DNA of 51,778 nt from Dehalococcoidia bacterium. Lineage in GTDB: Bacteria; Chloroflexota; Dehalococcoidia; UBA2979. Each line of letters opens with the position of its first letter. Within the stretch, counting starts at the first letter, position 1. Position numbers and translations under genes: made by a program. The notes under the pieces were generated by a model. The model was not told where the DNA came from and made no database searches. It saw only the letters and a program-made list of their open reading frames with translations. Positions 17,170 to 25,782 of this stretch are shown here, in pieces. The stretch is from NCBI GenBank assembly GCA_028279505.1, contig JANQNP010000024.1, positions 1-51,778 on the forward strand, read 5' to 3'.

Positions 17170-19566
17170 CTATTCTTCCGGAGGGTCGAACTCGTTGCGG
17201 AGGTAGTTCACCACGTCCCAGATCTCCTCTTCGGTGAGCGTGTCAGACCAGGCTGGCATCGCAGTATTCGGGAAGCCATTCGCGATGAATACGTAGGTGT
17301 CGCCTTCCGGGTGGAGTGGTACGTGCAAGGACAGATCCGCGGGCGGCGGCGTCAACGTGAGGGCGATCGGGCCATCGCCGCGACCGCCGACGCCGTGGCA
17401 GCTCGTGCAGTTGACCGCGTAGATCTCGGCGCCGCGGGCGATCGACGCTCCGTCTCCGGGGAACGGGTTCTCGAAGAGCTGCCCGCCGTGGCTGTGCGGC
17501 GATCCGGAGACCGCCAGCACGATTGCGACGAAGACGCTCGCGATCCCCGCCATGCGGAAGCTGGGCCGAGGCAAGCCGCGACGCGAACCCCTCGAGGGAG
17601 GCGCGTCTGCCGAGGCGTGCGGCGCGCCCCGCAGGCGACCTCGACGACGCGGTTGCGGCCGAGGCGCTGACTTCGGCGCACGCGAGACGCCGATCGCGAG
17701 GAAGGTGGCGCCGATGGGCATCAGAAGCAGCGCCCATAGGAAGTTCCGGCTGAGTTGCGGCGCTGGTGATCCGAAGCGGCTCGCCGCCTCGACTGCGGCG
17801 CTCTCGAGCTCGATCGGAACCGTGAAGCCCAGGCGAGCATCGTCCATACCGGCCCGACGAACGTCGACGTCGACGGACCACTCGGCGACTAGCGATGAGA
17901 ACGCCGCTGTGCCGACATAGATGTCAGCGCCCTCGAACGTCGGTTCGATCGTGTCTCCTCCCGCGTTTTCACCGAGACCGACGGCGCTGAGTTCGAGCTG
18001 GACTCGCTCGACCTCGCCGATGTCGCTGCCGTCGATGCGATACAGGTGCACTCGGAGTTCATTGCTCCCGGCAACCGCCGGGCTCACCTGCAGATGGATG
18101 GTGAGATCGTCCACCTGTTCGATCAGGTTCACGTCGGTGAACACCGCCCGTGAATCAGACGCGGAGGTCGCGTCACCTCGAGGCGTGGGTAACTGGCCGA
18201 GGATCGCGACCGCGCCCAGCACAGCGACGGCGAGCGACGCTTCGATCACCAGCAGGTTGCGGAGCCGTCGGCTCAGCGTGTTGTCGTCGATCTCGCGTCG
18301 CCGCCATCGCCCATGCACGGCGCGCGAGCTCAGGGCGAAAGCGAGCGGCAGCAGGAGTAGCCCGAGCTTGATCAGCAACCAGTCGCCGTACTCCGTGCTG
18401 AAGAGGGCGTCAGCCGTCGGGATCTCCCCGACCGCGCGGAGCAGACCAGTAGCGGCCAAGATGCCGAGCGCTCCGGTCGCGAAGATCGAGAACCGCCCGA
18501 CGAGGGGGCCAACCGGAAGATCATCAGAGATCGCGGGCCGGGAGCCCATGGAGCGGCGTGTCTGGATTAGCAGCGCTGCCATGACGAGCAATCCGCCCGC
18601 CCAGGCGGTGGCCAAGACGAGGTGGGCGATGTCCCCGAGGATCGCCCAGAACGAGCCGGGCGCGGCGGCGGCGTGGCTGAGCAACGAGATCGTGACGAGC
18701 CCAGCGAGCGCGCCCGCTGCAGCGACTCCACCAAAGATCTGCTCAGCTGAAGCGCGTCGTTGCCGCGCGGCGAGCAACGCCAGGCCGAGCGCGGCGACGA
18801 TCAACAGCAACGCGAGCATTCGCCAGAGCAGAATCGTGCCGAACCGCGTCTCCGCGAGCAGGTCGATGACGGATCCACCCAGGGCATCCCGTCGCGCGAG
18901 GAGTTGGACTAGCGACCCACCAAGGGCGAGCGGTAGCGCCGCGATCCCGAGTTGCACCGACATCCGCCGGGCGCGGGCGCCTAGCCCTGGGCCGGTGTCG
19001 CTCCGCGCGGCCAGGACCGAGACAAGCGTGCCGCCGGCTAGCACCGAGAACGCCGCGAACACCATCCAGCGGCCAGTGACCTCGGGCGCTGTGCTGCCTG
19101 ACGATAGGTCCGGTGTGAACCCGCCTCCCGCGGGAACGGTGCCGTCCTCGTTGAGGACGGTGAACGTTATCGAGCCCGACCACTCGTGCCCGTCTCGGGT
19201 CGAGAGCGTCTTGTACACGACCGTGTAGACACCTGGCCCAAGGCCGCGTGTGAGCGAGGAGAGGTGCATGTTGTCGTCGGGATCGACCCTCATCCCAACC
19301 AGCTCCTGAGGCGTGCCGTCGCCGGCGTATAGCTCGAAGCTGCTGAAGTCCGGCTCGAGCGGCTCCGAGAACCAGAGATCGATCACCGGTGGGGGATCGG
19401 TCAGCGCCACCTGGCTCTCCGGCGACGACCGCACGAGGACTGCATGGCTCTCCGCGACCTCCGCGCCGGACGCGAGCATTGCCAGCGGCGCGACCGCTGC
19501 CAGGGCGAGCAGCCACACCACGCGCCTCCCAAGGCGGAACGCGCTGTGACCGAGCTGGCCAAGCAT
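17170..19566 (-). CDS. CopC-CopD-cytochrome c fusion protein
   Basis: 798 residues in three parts. A signal peptide (about 1-40) precedes a CopC domain whose mature N-terminus would be His41 (SHAVLVRSSPES), with a second Cu ligand in TRDGHEWSGSITF; this is the copper 'histidine brace' arrangement. Residues ~150-480 contain eight or so membrane segments typical of CopD. After a further extracytoplasmic domain and a TM segment, the C-terminus is a class I cytochrome c with CTSCH at 720-724 and a likely axial Met at 770 (NTAMPAW). It should bind or import copper at the membrane and pass electrons. Its start is next to the stop of the separate copC gene upstream, with a 2-base gap: one operon. 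Confidence 0.85.
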   Translation of the reverse strand: MLGQLGHSAFRLGRRVVWLLALAAVAPLAMLASGAEVAESHAVLVRSSPESQVALTDPPPVIDLWFSEPLEPDFSSFELYAGDGTPQELVGMRVDPDDNMHLSSLTRGLGPGVYTVVYKTLSTRDGHEWSGSITFTVLNEDGTVPAGGGFTPDLSSGSTAPEVTGRWMVFAAFSVLAGGTLVSVLAARSDTGPGLGARARRMSVQLGIAALPLALGGSLVQLLARRDALGGSVIDLLAETRFGTILLWRMLALLLIVAALGLALLAARQRRASAEQIFGGVAAAGALAGLVTISLLSHAAAAPGSFWAILGDIAHLVLATAWAGGLLVMAALLIQTRRSMGSRPAISDDLPVGPLVGRFSIFATGALGILAATGLLRAVGEIPTADALFSTEYGDWLLIKLGLLLLPLAFALSSRAVHGRWRRREIDDNTLSRRLRNLLVIEASLAVAVLGAVAILGQLPTPRGDATSASDSRAVFTDVNLIEQVDDLTIHLQVSPAVAGSNELRVHLYRIDGSDIGEVERVQLELSAVGLGENAGGDTIEPTFEGADIYVGTAAFSSLVAEWSVDVDVRRAGMDDARLGFTVPIELESAAVEAASRFGSPAPQLSRNFLWALLLMPIGATFLAIGVSRAPKSAPRPQPRRRGRLRGAPHASADAPPSRGSRRGLPRPSFRMAGIASVFVAIVLAVSGSPHSHGGQLFENPFPGDGASIARGAEIYAVNCTSCHGVGGRGDGPIALTLTPPPADLSLHVPLHPEGDTYVFIANGFPNTAMPAWSDTLTEEEIWDVVNYLRNEFDPPEE

Positions 19567-19568
19567 CG

Positions 19569-20216
19569 CTACGCCTCGTCAGCCGCGGGCGATCGGAGTA
19601 ACGCCCACGCACCGAGGCCGGCCGATCCCAGGATCGAGGCAGCGGCGATCAACGCCCACATCGGGAACGAGGCGCCGTCGGCCCCGTCGGAACTGGCGGT
19701 CGTCGTTGCTTCGGGACCAGCTGTCGCGCTCGCGGGCGGGCTCTCCGTCAGCGAGGCTTCAGGCGTCTCCGTCGTCTCGGCCGGGGGCGGTGTCGGGTCC
19801 GGCGCGGTTGGGTCGATCGTGAATACGAAGCTGCCTTCGGCCGCATCGCCGTCGATCGCCGACAATGAGGTCCATGACACGCGGTACTCGCCGGCGGGCA
19901 GGTCCGGTAACAGCCCGACCGTGAGGTGCTCGCGATCGGTGCTGTCGATCACCGGGGTGCCGTCGTCGGACCTACCGTCAGGACCTTCGACGACGATGGT
20001 GTTCGCGCCCTCGCGGCGGAACAGCTCCTGGGTGAACCAGATCTCCAGCGTGTCGGGCGCCGTAGGAATCACCGAGTCCGGAGCCGGATTCGCGCGTTCC
20101 AGTTCAGCATGCGCTTCCGCCACCCGCGGCGCAGTCGCGGCGATCACGAGGATCGCCGCGACCGAAGCGACGGAGACGAGCGAGCGGATGACGAGACCCT
20201 TACGAGTCGTCGTCAT
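19569..20216 (-). CDS. CopC-domain copper-binding protein, membrane-anchored
   Basis: 215 residues: signal peptide with AEA cleavage before His36 (HAELERANPAPDS), a CopC beta-barrel domain to about residue 135, a T/P/E/A-rich linker, and one C-terminal TM helix (about 183-205). His36 would be the N-terminal copper ligand. The usual second-ligand motif D-G-H is D-G-D here (SAIDGDAAEGSFVF), so the copper site must differ from that of standard CopC. The gene overlaps the upstream lipoprotein gene by 17 bases and is followed 2 bases later by the CopC-CopD fusion, so the three form one unit for copper handling at the outer face of the membrane. Confidence 0.8.
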   Translation of the reverse strand: MTTTRKGLVIRSLVSVASVAAILVIAATAPRVAEAHAELERANPAPDSVIPTAPDTLEIWFTQELFRREGANTIVVEGPDGRSDDGTPVIDSTDREHLTVGLLPDLPAGEYRVSWTSLSAIDGDAAEGSFVFTIDPTAPDPTPPPAETTETPEASLTESPPASATAGPEATTTASSDGADGASFPMWALIAAASILGSAGLGAWALLRSPAADEA

Positions 20217-20763
20217 TCATCTCCATGTCGCTGTCCTCGCCGTCCTCCATGTCGTGGTCATCGTCCTCGTGGGCGTGCCCGTGATCGTCGTGGGCGTGGC
20301 CATCGTCACCCATCGACCCGGTGCCGGCCGCCTCGGCGAGGTAGGCGTAGCCTGGGTCGCGGAGCAGATGCCACGAGGCGTGGGCGGCGGGCGCTGCCTC
20401 GGTCGCTGCTGCCAGGTCATCAGCCTGCAGCGCCATGAGCAGCGGCATCGAGTCATCGAGGAAGTCTTCGGATGCACCATGCAGCTCGTCGGGCCAGGTG
20501 ACGAGCGCCGTTGCCGTTCGTGCGTTGATAAGTGGCGCGATCCAGGTCGGATCGATCTCCGGTGCGTCACCGATCAACGCATTCTCGATGTGATGGAGAT
20601 CCGCGTCCGCCAGCGTCGAGAGCGCGGACAGCAGGCCGACGTTGTCGGTGTGTGCGTGCTCTGCCTCCGGCGTGGCAGTTGGATCATCGGAATCAGAACA
20701 GGCGAGGGCGATCGCGGACGTTGCTGCGATCAACCCCAGCAGCATTGCAAGCTTGCGAGGCAT
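20200..20763 (-). CDS. His/Asp-rich lipoprotein of the copper cluster
   Basis: 187 residues with a lipoprotein signal: hydrophobic segment and lipobox ALAC with the lipid-modified Cys at 22. A helical domain of about 100 residues follows, and the C-terminal 45 residues are packed with H, D, E and M (for example GHAHDDHGHAHEDDDHD, then an M/E/D/N-rich end), an obvious low-affinity metal-binding tail. It overlaps the copC gene by 17 bases, so it is cotranscribed with it. The sequence supports a surface copper (or other divalent metal) buffer or chaperone; I do not recognise a named family for the helical domain. Confidence 0.65.
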   Translation of the reverse strand: MPRKLAMLLGLIAATSAIALACSDSDDPTATPEAEHAHTDNVGLLSALSTLADADLHHIENALIGDAPEIDPTWIAPLINARTATALVTWPDELHGASEDFLDDSMPLLMALQADDLAAATEAAPAAHASWHLLRDPGYAYLAEAAGTGSMGDDGHAHDDHGHAHEDDDHDMEDGEDSDMEMNDDDS

Positions 20764-20806
20764 AACGTCTCCAGAACTCGAACGAACAAGGATCGAGGAG
20801 CGGGAG

Positions 20807-21205
20807 CTATGCGCGGGGCGGTGGCGTTGGCACGAGGTCGGCGCTGACGCCGATCAGTGGTCGGCTGAAAGAGACCGCGGCCCGCTTCGGAGCGACCGTA
20901 GCGGGTAGCGACGCGGGGTCAGTAGGCAGCGCCATCGTCGCAACACCCGCTTCATCGGCGGGCGTGAACGTCACGTTCGAGGTGTGCTCAGTTTCCGGGC
21001 CAGCTCCGGCGGCGTGATGATCGTCATAGGGGTGGTGATGCGTTGTGAGAACGCTTCCCCACCCCTCATGCCCATGGTTCGGGGCCCAGCCAGCGAACTC
21101 CGTATCGACCAAGAACCCCGCCGTCGGCGCGAGCAACGCAAACAACGCCGCCGCGGCAAACGCGGCGCCGAGTCGTTCGCTCCAGTTCCCTCGGAACGTG
21201 GCCAT
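20807..21205 (-). CDS. His-rich secreted or membrane protein, 132 aa
   Basis: ATG 21205 seems the best start because a hydrophobic segment follows at once (AFAAAALFALLAPTAGF); a TTG 13 codons upstream is the alternative, and neither has a clear Shine-Dalgarno. The protein has one N-terminal hydrophobic segment (signal or anchor) and an extracytoplasmic part with H-rich stretches (NHGHEGWG, TTHHHPYDDHHAAG) likely to bind metal. Only 43 bases separate it from the lipoprotein gene downstream, so it is likely the first gene of the copper unit. The function is not known. Confidence 0.55.
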   Translation of the reverse strand: MATFRGNWSERLGAAFAAAALFALLAPTAGFLVDTEFAGWAPNHGHEGWGSVLTTHHHPYDDHHAAGAGPETEHTSNVTFTPADEAGVATMALPTDPASLPATVAPKRAAVSFSRPLIGVSADLVPTPPPRA

Positions 21206-21320
21206 CACACGAACAATGGTCCGTCGATGAGCGGCTCGCTGCAAGGTCGCCGATCACAAACGAGAGCTTCGGGAACTCGATCCGGCGGCGCCGCGCCGGC
21301 CGGATGGTCAGGCGTTTCTC

Positions 21321-22475
21321 CTAGTCTGGAGCGACGGCAAGTTGCCCGTCGAAGCGTCCTTCGCCGATTCGCACCAGATCGCCACTCGCTGCCGACGCCT
21401 CGTAGAGCCCGTTGGTGCCGATGAACGTGATCGTCTGGCCATCGGAGCTCCAGGATGGATACGGATCGTCCTCGCCGATCGCGGTGAGACGTGTGATCGC
21501 TGCGGTGCGCGAGTCGATCAGCCAGAGATCCATCGGGATGCCGTGAGCCTCCGCACGTCTTGGAGCCAGCGGTTCAACGAGCCCGAGCAGCCGTTCGACC
21601 AACCGAGGTCCTGTTGGCTGTGGCGATCGCACCAGCGACGCGGCGGCCGTGAGCACGACCGTGTTCCCGTCAGGGGCGATCCGCGGGTATCTCGTCACTT
21701 CGAATCGACCAGGCTCGGCGAGCGTGACGGGCTCGCTCCCGTCGGCGTTCGCCGCAACCACCGAGGCCTGTGTCGGCAACTCGCCGATCGCGACGTACGA
21801 GAGCCGCGTGCCGTCGGCTGACAACGACGGATCGTACGCCCGCTCCACGATCCGACGTTCGCCGGATGATTCGAGATCGAACTCGATGATCGCAGCGTCC
21901 TCGATGCTTGTAGGGATGCCGTTTCTGAGCGCGAGCACGATCTGTCCGAGTAGGAGCTGTGAGCCGCCGGGCCGCCATGCGAGGCCGAACACCTGCTCGC
22001 CTCGCGTCGCATGCGGGCGAACGAGCCGAGGTTCGCCTCCGGTCGCAGGAACGAGATAGATGTCGTCACCGAAGTCGGCTTCACCGTCGCCTCGAAAGAA
22101 CGAGCGCACCACGACGGCGATCGTTTCCCCATCTGGTGACCAGGCAGGGAAGGCTGGACTGCCGACGTCGTCTTCGAAGCGAGCGACTTCGCGACGTGCG
22201 CCTTCGGGCTCCTGGACAAACAACGCGGTGCCCTCGACGAGCAGCAAACGCTCCGTCTGTTCGCCTTCGGGTACGTGCACGGTCACCGTCGCGATGGCGA
22301 CAGGGGGCGTAGGTGTCAACGTTGGGGCGGATGTCGTAGCGACCGAAGCAGTCGGGAAGCCGTCGGTCGAGTCTTCGCCCACCGCTGCTGGTGCGTCCGA
22401 ACCGTCACACGAAGCAAGCACGGTCGCGAAGGCTAGACCGATGAGCGCGACGGCGGCGCCACGGGGTCGAGGCAT
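21321..22475 (-). CDS. TolB-like beta-propeller lipoprotein
   Basis: 384 residues from ATG 22475, preceded by GCGAGGA; the frame runs further upstream but without signal peptide. N-terminal lipobox LASC places the lipidated Cys at 23, followed by a long T/P/S-rich linker (30-70). The rest is a beta-propeller with WD40/PD40-type repeats: PAFPAWSPDGETIAVVV, GLAWRPGGSQLLLGQ, YDPSLSADGTRLSYVA, RYPRIAPDGNTVVLTA, PYPSWSSDGQTITFIG. Such proteins sit on the outer face of the membrane and act as scaffolds or sensors; the partner is not known. It does not obviously belong to the copper unit (116-base gap). Confidence 0.75.
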   Translation of the reverse strand: MPRPRGAAVALIGLAFATVLASCDGSDAPAAVGEDSTDGFPTASVATTSAPTLTPTPPVAIATVTVHVPEGEQTERLLLVEGTALFVQEPEGARREVARFEDDVGSPAFPAWSPDGETIAVVVRSFFRGDGEADFGDDIYLVPATGGEPRLVRPHATRGEQVFGLAWRPGGSQLLLGQIVLALRNGIPTSIEDAAIIEFDLESSGERRIVERAYDPSLSADGTRLSYVAIGELPTQASVVAANADGSEPVTLAEPGRFEVTRYPRIAPDGNTVVLTAAASLVRSPQPTGPRLVERLLGLVEPLAPRRAEAHGIPMDLWLIDSRTAAITRLTAIGEDDPYPSWSSDGQTITFIGTNGLYEASAASGDLVRIGEGRFDGQLAVAPD

Positions 22476-22821
22476 CGACTGTCCTCGCTGGTCACGCGCG
22501 GATGTGATCCATGATGCGCGATCGGCTCTGGGTTGACTGCCGTTTTTCCGGAAGCCTGAAGACAGGCTTGATGCGGTGATCCGCATCCTCACACTTAGTC
22601 CGCCGGTTAAGGTATTCACGTATGAAATAGCTTTTAAGCCAGAGTTGAGGTTGCCTTCAATCCACAGTGGCTCGATGGCGAGCAATCGTTTGCTTTGAGG
22701 TAGGGGGCATCAGGGTCGGCAGGAGCGGAGCCAGCGGGACGCGACCTCCGCCATCGCAGACCTCGATGGCGTCCGCCGACCGCGTCTGATCGAGGGAACG
22801 GGATTCAGAGGGAGCGAGTGG
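22476..22821. other. Divergent intergenic region with AT-rich island
   Basis: 346 bases between the divergent lipoprotein and PAS-regulator genes. Bases 22606-22660 are clearly AT-rich against the surrounding GC-rich sequence and contain an imperfect inverted repeat (GGTTAAGG at 22614 and TTTTAAGCC at 22632). It is the natural place for promoters and for binding of the adjacent winged-helix regulator. No gene seen. Confidence 0.4.
22632..22660 (-). promoter_or_regulatory. Candidate promoter for the propeller lipoprotein gene
   Basis: In a rare AT-rich island, the minus strand reads TTGAAG (22660-22655), 17 bases, TTAAAA (22637-22632), matching 4/6 and 3/6 of the sigma-70 hexamers. It would give a leader of about 150 bases before ATG 22475. 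Weak evidence. Confidence 0.3.
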
Positions 22822-23511
22822 ATGGTTGGAGGGAACCGACTAACCGGACCGGATGGGCTGGTGCTCGATCTGGATCAACGAACAGTCGCCGTTCAGGGGG
22901 ATCCCGTCGACCTGTCCCGTCGTGAGTTCGATCTCCTCTGTGTACTCGTTGAAGCGCGCGGTCGCGTGGTCCCGTTTGATGAACTCGCGCAGCGTGTCTG
23001 GGGGCACGAAGTCGCCACGACGGACCAGCGGTTCATATACACCACCGCCTGGCGCCTCCGGCGCGCTCTTGAGGCTGTTGGAGCACCCAACGTCGTCCAG
23101 GGGGTGCGTGGCGTCGGCTACGTGGTACCCGAGGCGGATGAGGCTGCCCCATCCTCGAACGGCGTGTCAGCACTTGGCTTGTTTGACCCGACCGATCCTG
23201 ACCTGCGCATCTGGTTCGTCAACGAGGCAGCGGTTGATCTCACCGGGTACGACGTGGAGACGCTGACGCACCTCCCATCCCGCGGCATCCGCCTCTGGGC
23301 ACCTGACGAGCGAGCACGCATCGACATCGCGGTCCGCGAGGCGATGGAATCCGGGGCCGCCGCGACGCGCGGCCGCAAGCTCCTTCGCGCTGATGGCGGC
23401 ACCGTCCTGGTGGACGTCCATCTGAGCCGGCTCGATCACGGTGATCGCAAGCCACGACTACTTGCAGAGGTGGCCCGCACGGTGGCGCGCGACCGTTCGT
23501 CCTCAGAGTGA
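22822..23511 (+). CDS. Regulator: N-terminal winged helix (PhoB-type) plus C-terminal PAS
   Basis: 229 residues. Residues 10-97 are an OmpR/PhoB-type winged-helix DNA-binding domain (LSRREFDLLCVLVEARGRVV, ELAQRVWG, IYTTAWRLRRALE, VRGVGYVV). Residues 115-225 look like a PAS domain (IWFVNEAAVDLTGYDVETL, GRKLLRADGGTVLVDVHLS). No receiver domain or membrane segment is present, so this is a cytoplasmic one-component regulator with the DNA-binding domain first. ATG 22822 follows GGGAG. It lies directly upstream of the formate/nitrite-type transporter gene and has a paralogue of the same build at 24955-25782. The ligand of the PAS domain is not known. Confidence 0.75.
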   Translation: MVGGNRLTGPDGLVLDLDQRTVAVQGDPVDLSRREFDLLCVLVEARGRVVPFDELAQRVWGHEVATTDQRFIYTTAWRLRRALEAVGAPNVVQGVRGVGYVVPEADEAAPSSNGVSALGLFDPTDPDLRIWFVNEAAVDLTGYDVETLTHLPSRGIRLWAPDERARIDIAVREAMESGAAATRGRKLLRADGGTVLVDVHLSRLDHGDRKPRLLAEVARTVARDRSSSE

Positions 23512-23791
23512 GTCGGTCGCGCGTTCGTCAACTCCGTCCGTCAGCGCCGGTCGCCAACGGGTGGCTGGTTGCTCCGGACGACGTTGAGATAGGGCTTGGC
23601 CGGTCGTAGTGGTCCGGGCCAGGGATCGTTGATCCGCTGAGTCGCCGGCGCTCACCCGGACTGGTTTTCCGTTCGTGGCTGCCGGGTGCCGTGCCCGAAG
23701 GTCATGCTGAGATCCGACTGGCGAATCCTCCATGAGGCTGCGTCTCGGGCGATGCTGGCCGCTCCAGCGGGAGGCATCCCAGGGAGGCGCC

Positions 23792-24682
23792 ATGTCGACG
23801 ACTGAGTTAGTACCGGCACCCAAGGCCATAGCGCCGGAGGAATCTGGGCGGGCGCTCGACGCGCTGCTTCCACCTGACATCGCGCGCGCATGCGAGACCG
23901 TCGGGGTCCGCAAGGCGGGCATGGACATCGTCTCGATGCTTGTCCTCGCTGGTTTGGCTGGAGCCTTCATTGCGCTCGGTGCGATGCTCTTCACCGTCAC
24001 CATCACTGAAGCTGGCGGAGGCCTCGGGCCATCGAGGTTGCTCGGTGGTGTCGCCTTCAGCCTCGGCCTGATTCTCGTGATCGTTGCCGGCGCCGAGCTG
24101 TTCACCGGGAACACGCTCGTCGTGATGGCCTGGGCCAGTCGCAAGGTATCGACAGCACTCCTGCTTCGGGGATGGGGGATTGTCTACATCGGTAACTTCG
24201 CTGGGGCCGCGTTGACGGCGCTGCTTGTCTTCGTTGCTCGCAACTGGGAGTTGGGGAACGGCGCAGTTGGCGGCACCGCGCTTCGCATTGCGGCCACCAA
24301 GGTGCAACTTGGTGCGCTCGAGGCGATCGCGCTCGGGGTGCTCTGCAACGTCCTCGTCACGCTCGCTGTTTGGCTTGCGCTCAGCGCCCGGAGCGTTCCC
24401 GGCAAGGTGGTCGCGATCGTCTTCCCGATCACCGCCTTTGTCGCCGCTGGCTTCGAGCACAGCATCGCGAACATGTATTTCATCCCTATGGGCTTGCTGC
24501 TCAAGGAAGAGGAGTCCGCTGTCCGGGCGAGCGGTCTGAGTACAGCGGATCTATCGGCCCTGGACTGGAGTGGGTTCCTCGTCGACAACCTGTTGCCGGT
24601 GACGATCGGCAACGTCATCGGCGGAGCGGTGCTCGTTGGTGTGGTGTACTGGTTCGTCTATCTGCGACCTCACGAGGGCTAG
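23792..24682 (+). CDS. Formate/nitrite-type channel (FNT family)
   Basis: 296 residues from ATG 23792 (AGGGAGGCGCC upstream). Six membrane segments in the order typical of FocA/NirC: GAFIALGAMLFT, LILVIVAGAELFTGN, the Lys-containing AATKVQLGALEAIALGVLCN, VLVTLAVWLAL, and the central pore histidine in GFEHSIANMYFIPMGLLL. The conserved E-L-F-T-G-N and C-N motifs are also present. The protein should form a pentamer passing small monovalent anions such as formate, nitrite or hydrosulfide; which one cannot be read from the sequence. It sits between two winged-helix/PAS regulators, which suggests control of this transporter by a small-molecule or redox signal. Confidence 0.85.
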   Translation: MSTTELVPAPKAIAPEESGRALDALLPPDIARACETVGVRKAGMDIVSMLVLAGLAGAFIALGAMLFTVTITEAGGGLGPSRLLGGVAFSLGLILVIVAGAELFTGNTLVVMAWASRKVSTALLLRGWGIVYIGNFAGAALTALLVFVARNWELGNGAVGGTALRIAATKVQLGALEAIALGVLCNVLVTLAVWLALSARSVPGKVVAIVFPITAFVAAGFEHSIANMYFIPMGLLLKEEESAVRASGLSTADLSALDWSGFLVDNLLPVTIGNVIGGAVLVGVVYWFVYLRPHEG

Positions 24683-24810
24683 CGGTTCCCAGCATCCCGC
24701 CGGGTCGGGCGCCATCCGCTGACCTATTGCGGGGCCCACCCAGAACTCGAAGTTCGCTATCATCCGCCGAACATCAGCGAGGCACGGATGCCGCCTGCGA
24801 GGAGGGTTCG

Positions 24811-24909
24811 ATGCAGTACAGCAAGCCACGCATGACCGCGAAGAAGATCGTGGCACGGATGCAAATTCCGCCGAGCCAGCTCACCGACGGAACCGTAACC
24901 GCGGGCTAG
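24811..24909 (+). CDS. Short precursor-like peptide, 32 aa (YxKP family, member 1)
   Basis: ATG 24811 has a near-perfect GAGGAGG site five bases upstream. The peptide starts MQYSKPRMTAKKIVA and shares with three other short ORFs of this window Y3, K/R5, P6, hydrophobic 8, I/L13, V14, G/A15, M/L17 and S22 in a gapless alignment. The tail after S22 is short and Thr/Gly-rich (QLTDGTVTAG) and has no Cys, unlike its relatives. The pattern of conserved N-terminus and divergent C-terminus is that of leader/core precursor peptides. It lies between the FNT channel gene and the second PAS regulator; no modifying enzyme is adjacent. Confidence 0.65.
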   Translation: MQYSKPRMTAKKIVARMQIPPSQLTDGTVTAG

Positions 24910-24954
24910 TGAGCCGTTTATCGGAGTTCGCTGTTCACTGGGAGTTACCACGGG

Positions 24955-25782
24955 CTAGCCGGCTCGCCAGTGACGCCCCGGCTCGCTACCGATTGTTGAC
25001 GCCGCCTCGGAATCGCCGTCGCTCCCGTTCGACCCCCGGATCGCACCGTGATCACGGCGCCTGTTCACCCCGCCGAGTTGGGCTTGCGCCGCAGGCGTGA
25101 GCGTGATCAGGACGCCGATCTGCTCGAGCTGACCCGTGATCGGCACCATCGTCACCTCGACGGCCTGCGTCTCCTCGCGACCTGGACGGATTGCTGCGGC
25201 CGCGAATCGCGGCGGTGTGCGCCCCTTCCTCGCCGCGGCAAATGGAGGCTGCGCACTTGACCAGGCCCCTTGGGCGAGCACATCCCGCCACGCTGGGAGA
25301 CGCTCCAGTGTCGCCACCTCGATGCCGGTCAGCGCGGATGCGGCATCGTTTGCGCTGACGACCCGGCCTTCGAGGTCGACGAGGAGCGCTGGGAGCAGGG
25401 AGGCGCGGAACGCCGCCTCGAGCGCCGGGCGTTCCAGGAGCGCCGGCGTCGCCTTCTTCGGTCCATCGATGGTGTAACCGACGCCGCGGACCGCCCGGAT
25501 CACGTTCGTGGCGCCAACCTTGTCCAATGCCATCCGCAGCCGATAGACCCCCGTCAGGATCGCACCGTGCTCGCCGATCGGTTCCTGTCCCCAGGCCAGC
25601 GACGCCAGCTCATCGTGCGTGAGCACCTCGCCCCTGCGATGGAGTAGCACCGCCAGCAGGTCGAAACCCAGCCGTGTGAGGATCAGCGGCTGCTCGCCTA
25701 CCGTAACCGTTCGGGCACGGGGATCGAGGACGATCTCGGCGGGTCCGTGAAGTACTTCGGTGAGCCGCGGCTCCGGCTGCAT
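24955..25782 (-). CDS. Regulator: N-terminal winged helix plus C-terminal PAS (paralogue)
   Basis: 275 residues with the same order of domains as the gene at 22822: residues 15-110 form a PhoB-type winged helix (LTRLGFDLLAVLLHRRGEVL, ELASLAWG, GVYRLRMALDKVGA, VRGVGYTI), residues 125-230 a PAS-like domain (ALLVDLEGRVVSANDAASAL, EVTMVPITGQLEQIGVLITL). The final ~45 residues are polar and probably disordered. No receiver domain or membrane segment. It is transcribed towards the short peptide gene and the FNT channel. The pair probably arose by duplication; target promoters are unknown. Confidence 0.7.
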   Translation of the reverse strand: MQPEPRLTEVLHGPAEIVLDPRARTVTVGEQPLILTRLGFDLLAVLLHRRGEVLTHDELASLAWGQEPIGEHGAILTGVYRLRMALDKVGATNVIRAVRGVGYTIDGPKKATPALLERPALEAAFRASLLPALLVDLEGRVVSANDAASALTGIEVATLERLPAWRDVLAQGAWSSAQPPFAAARKGRTPPRFAAAAIRPGREETQAVEVTMVPITGQLEQIGVLITLTPAAQAQLGGVNRRRDHGAIRGSNGSDGDSEAASTIGSEPGRHWRAG

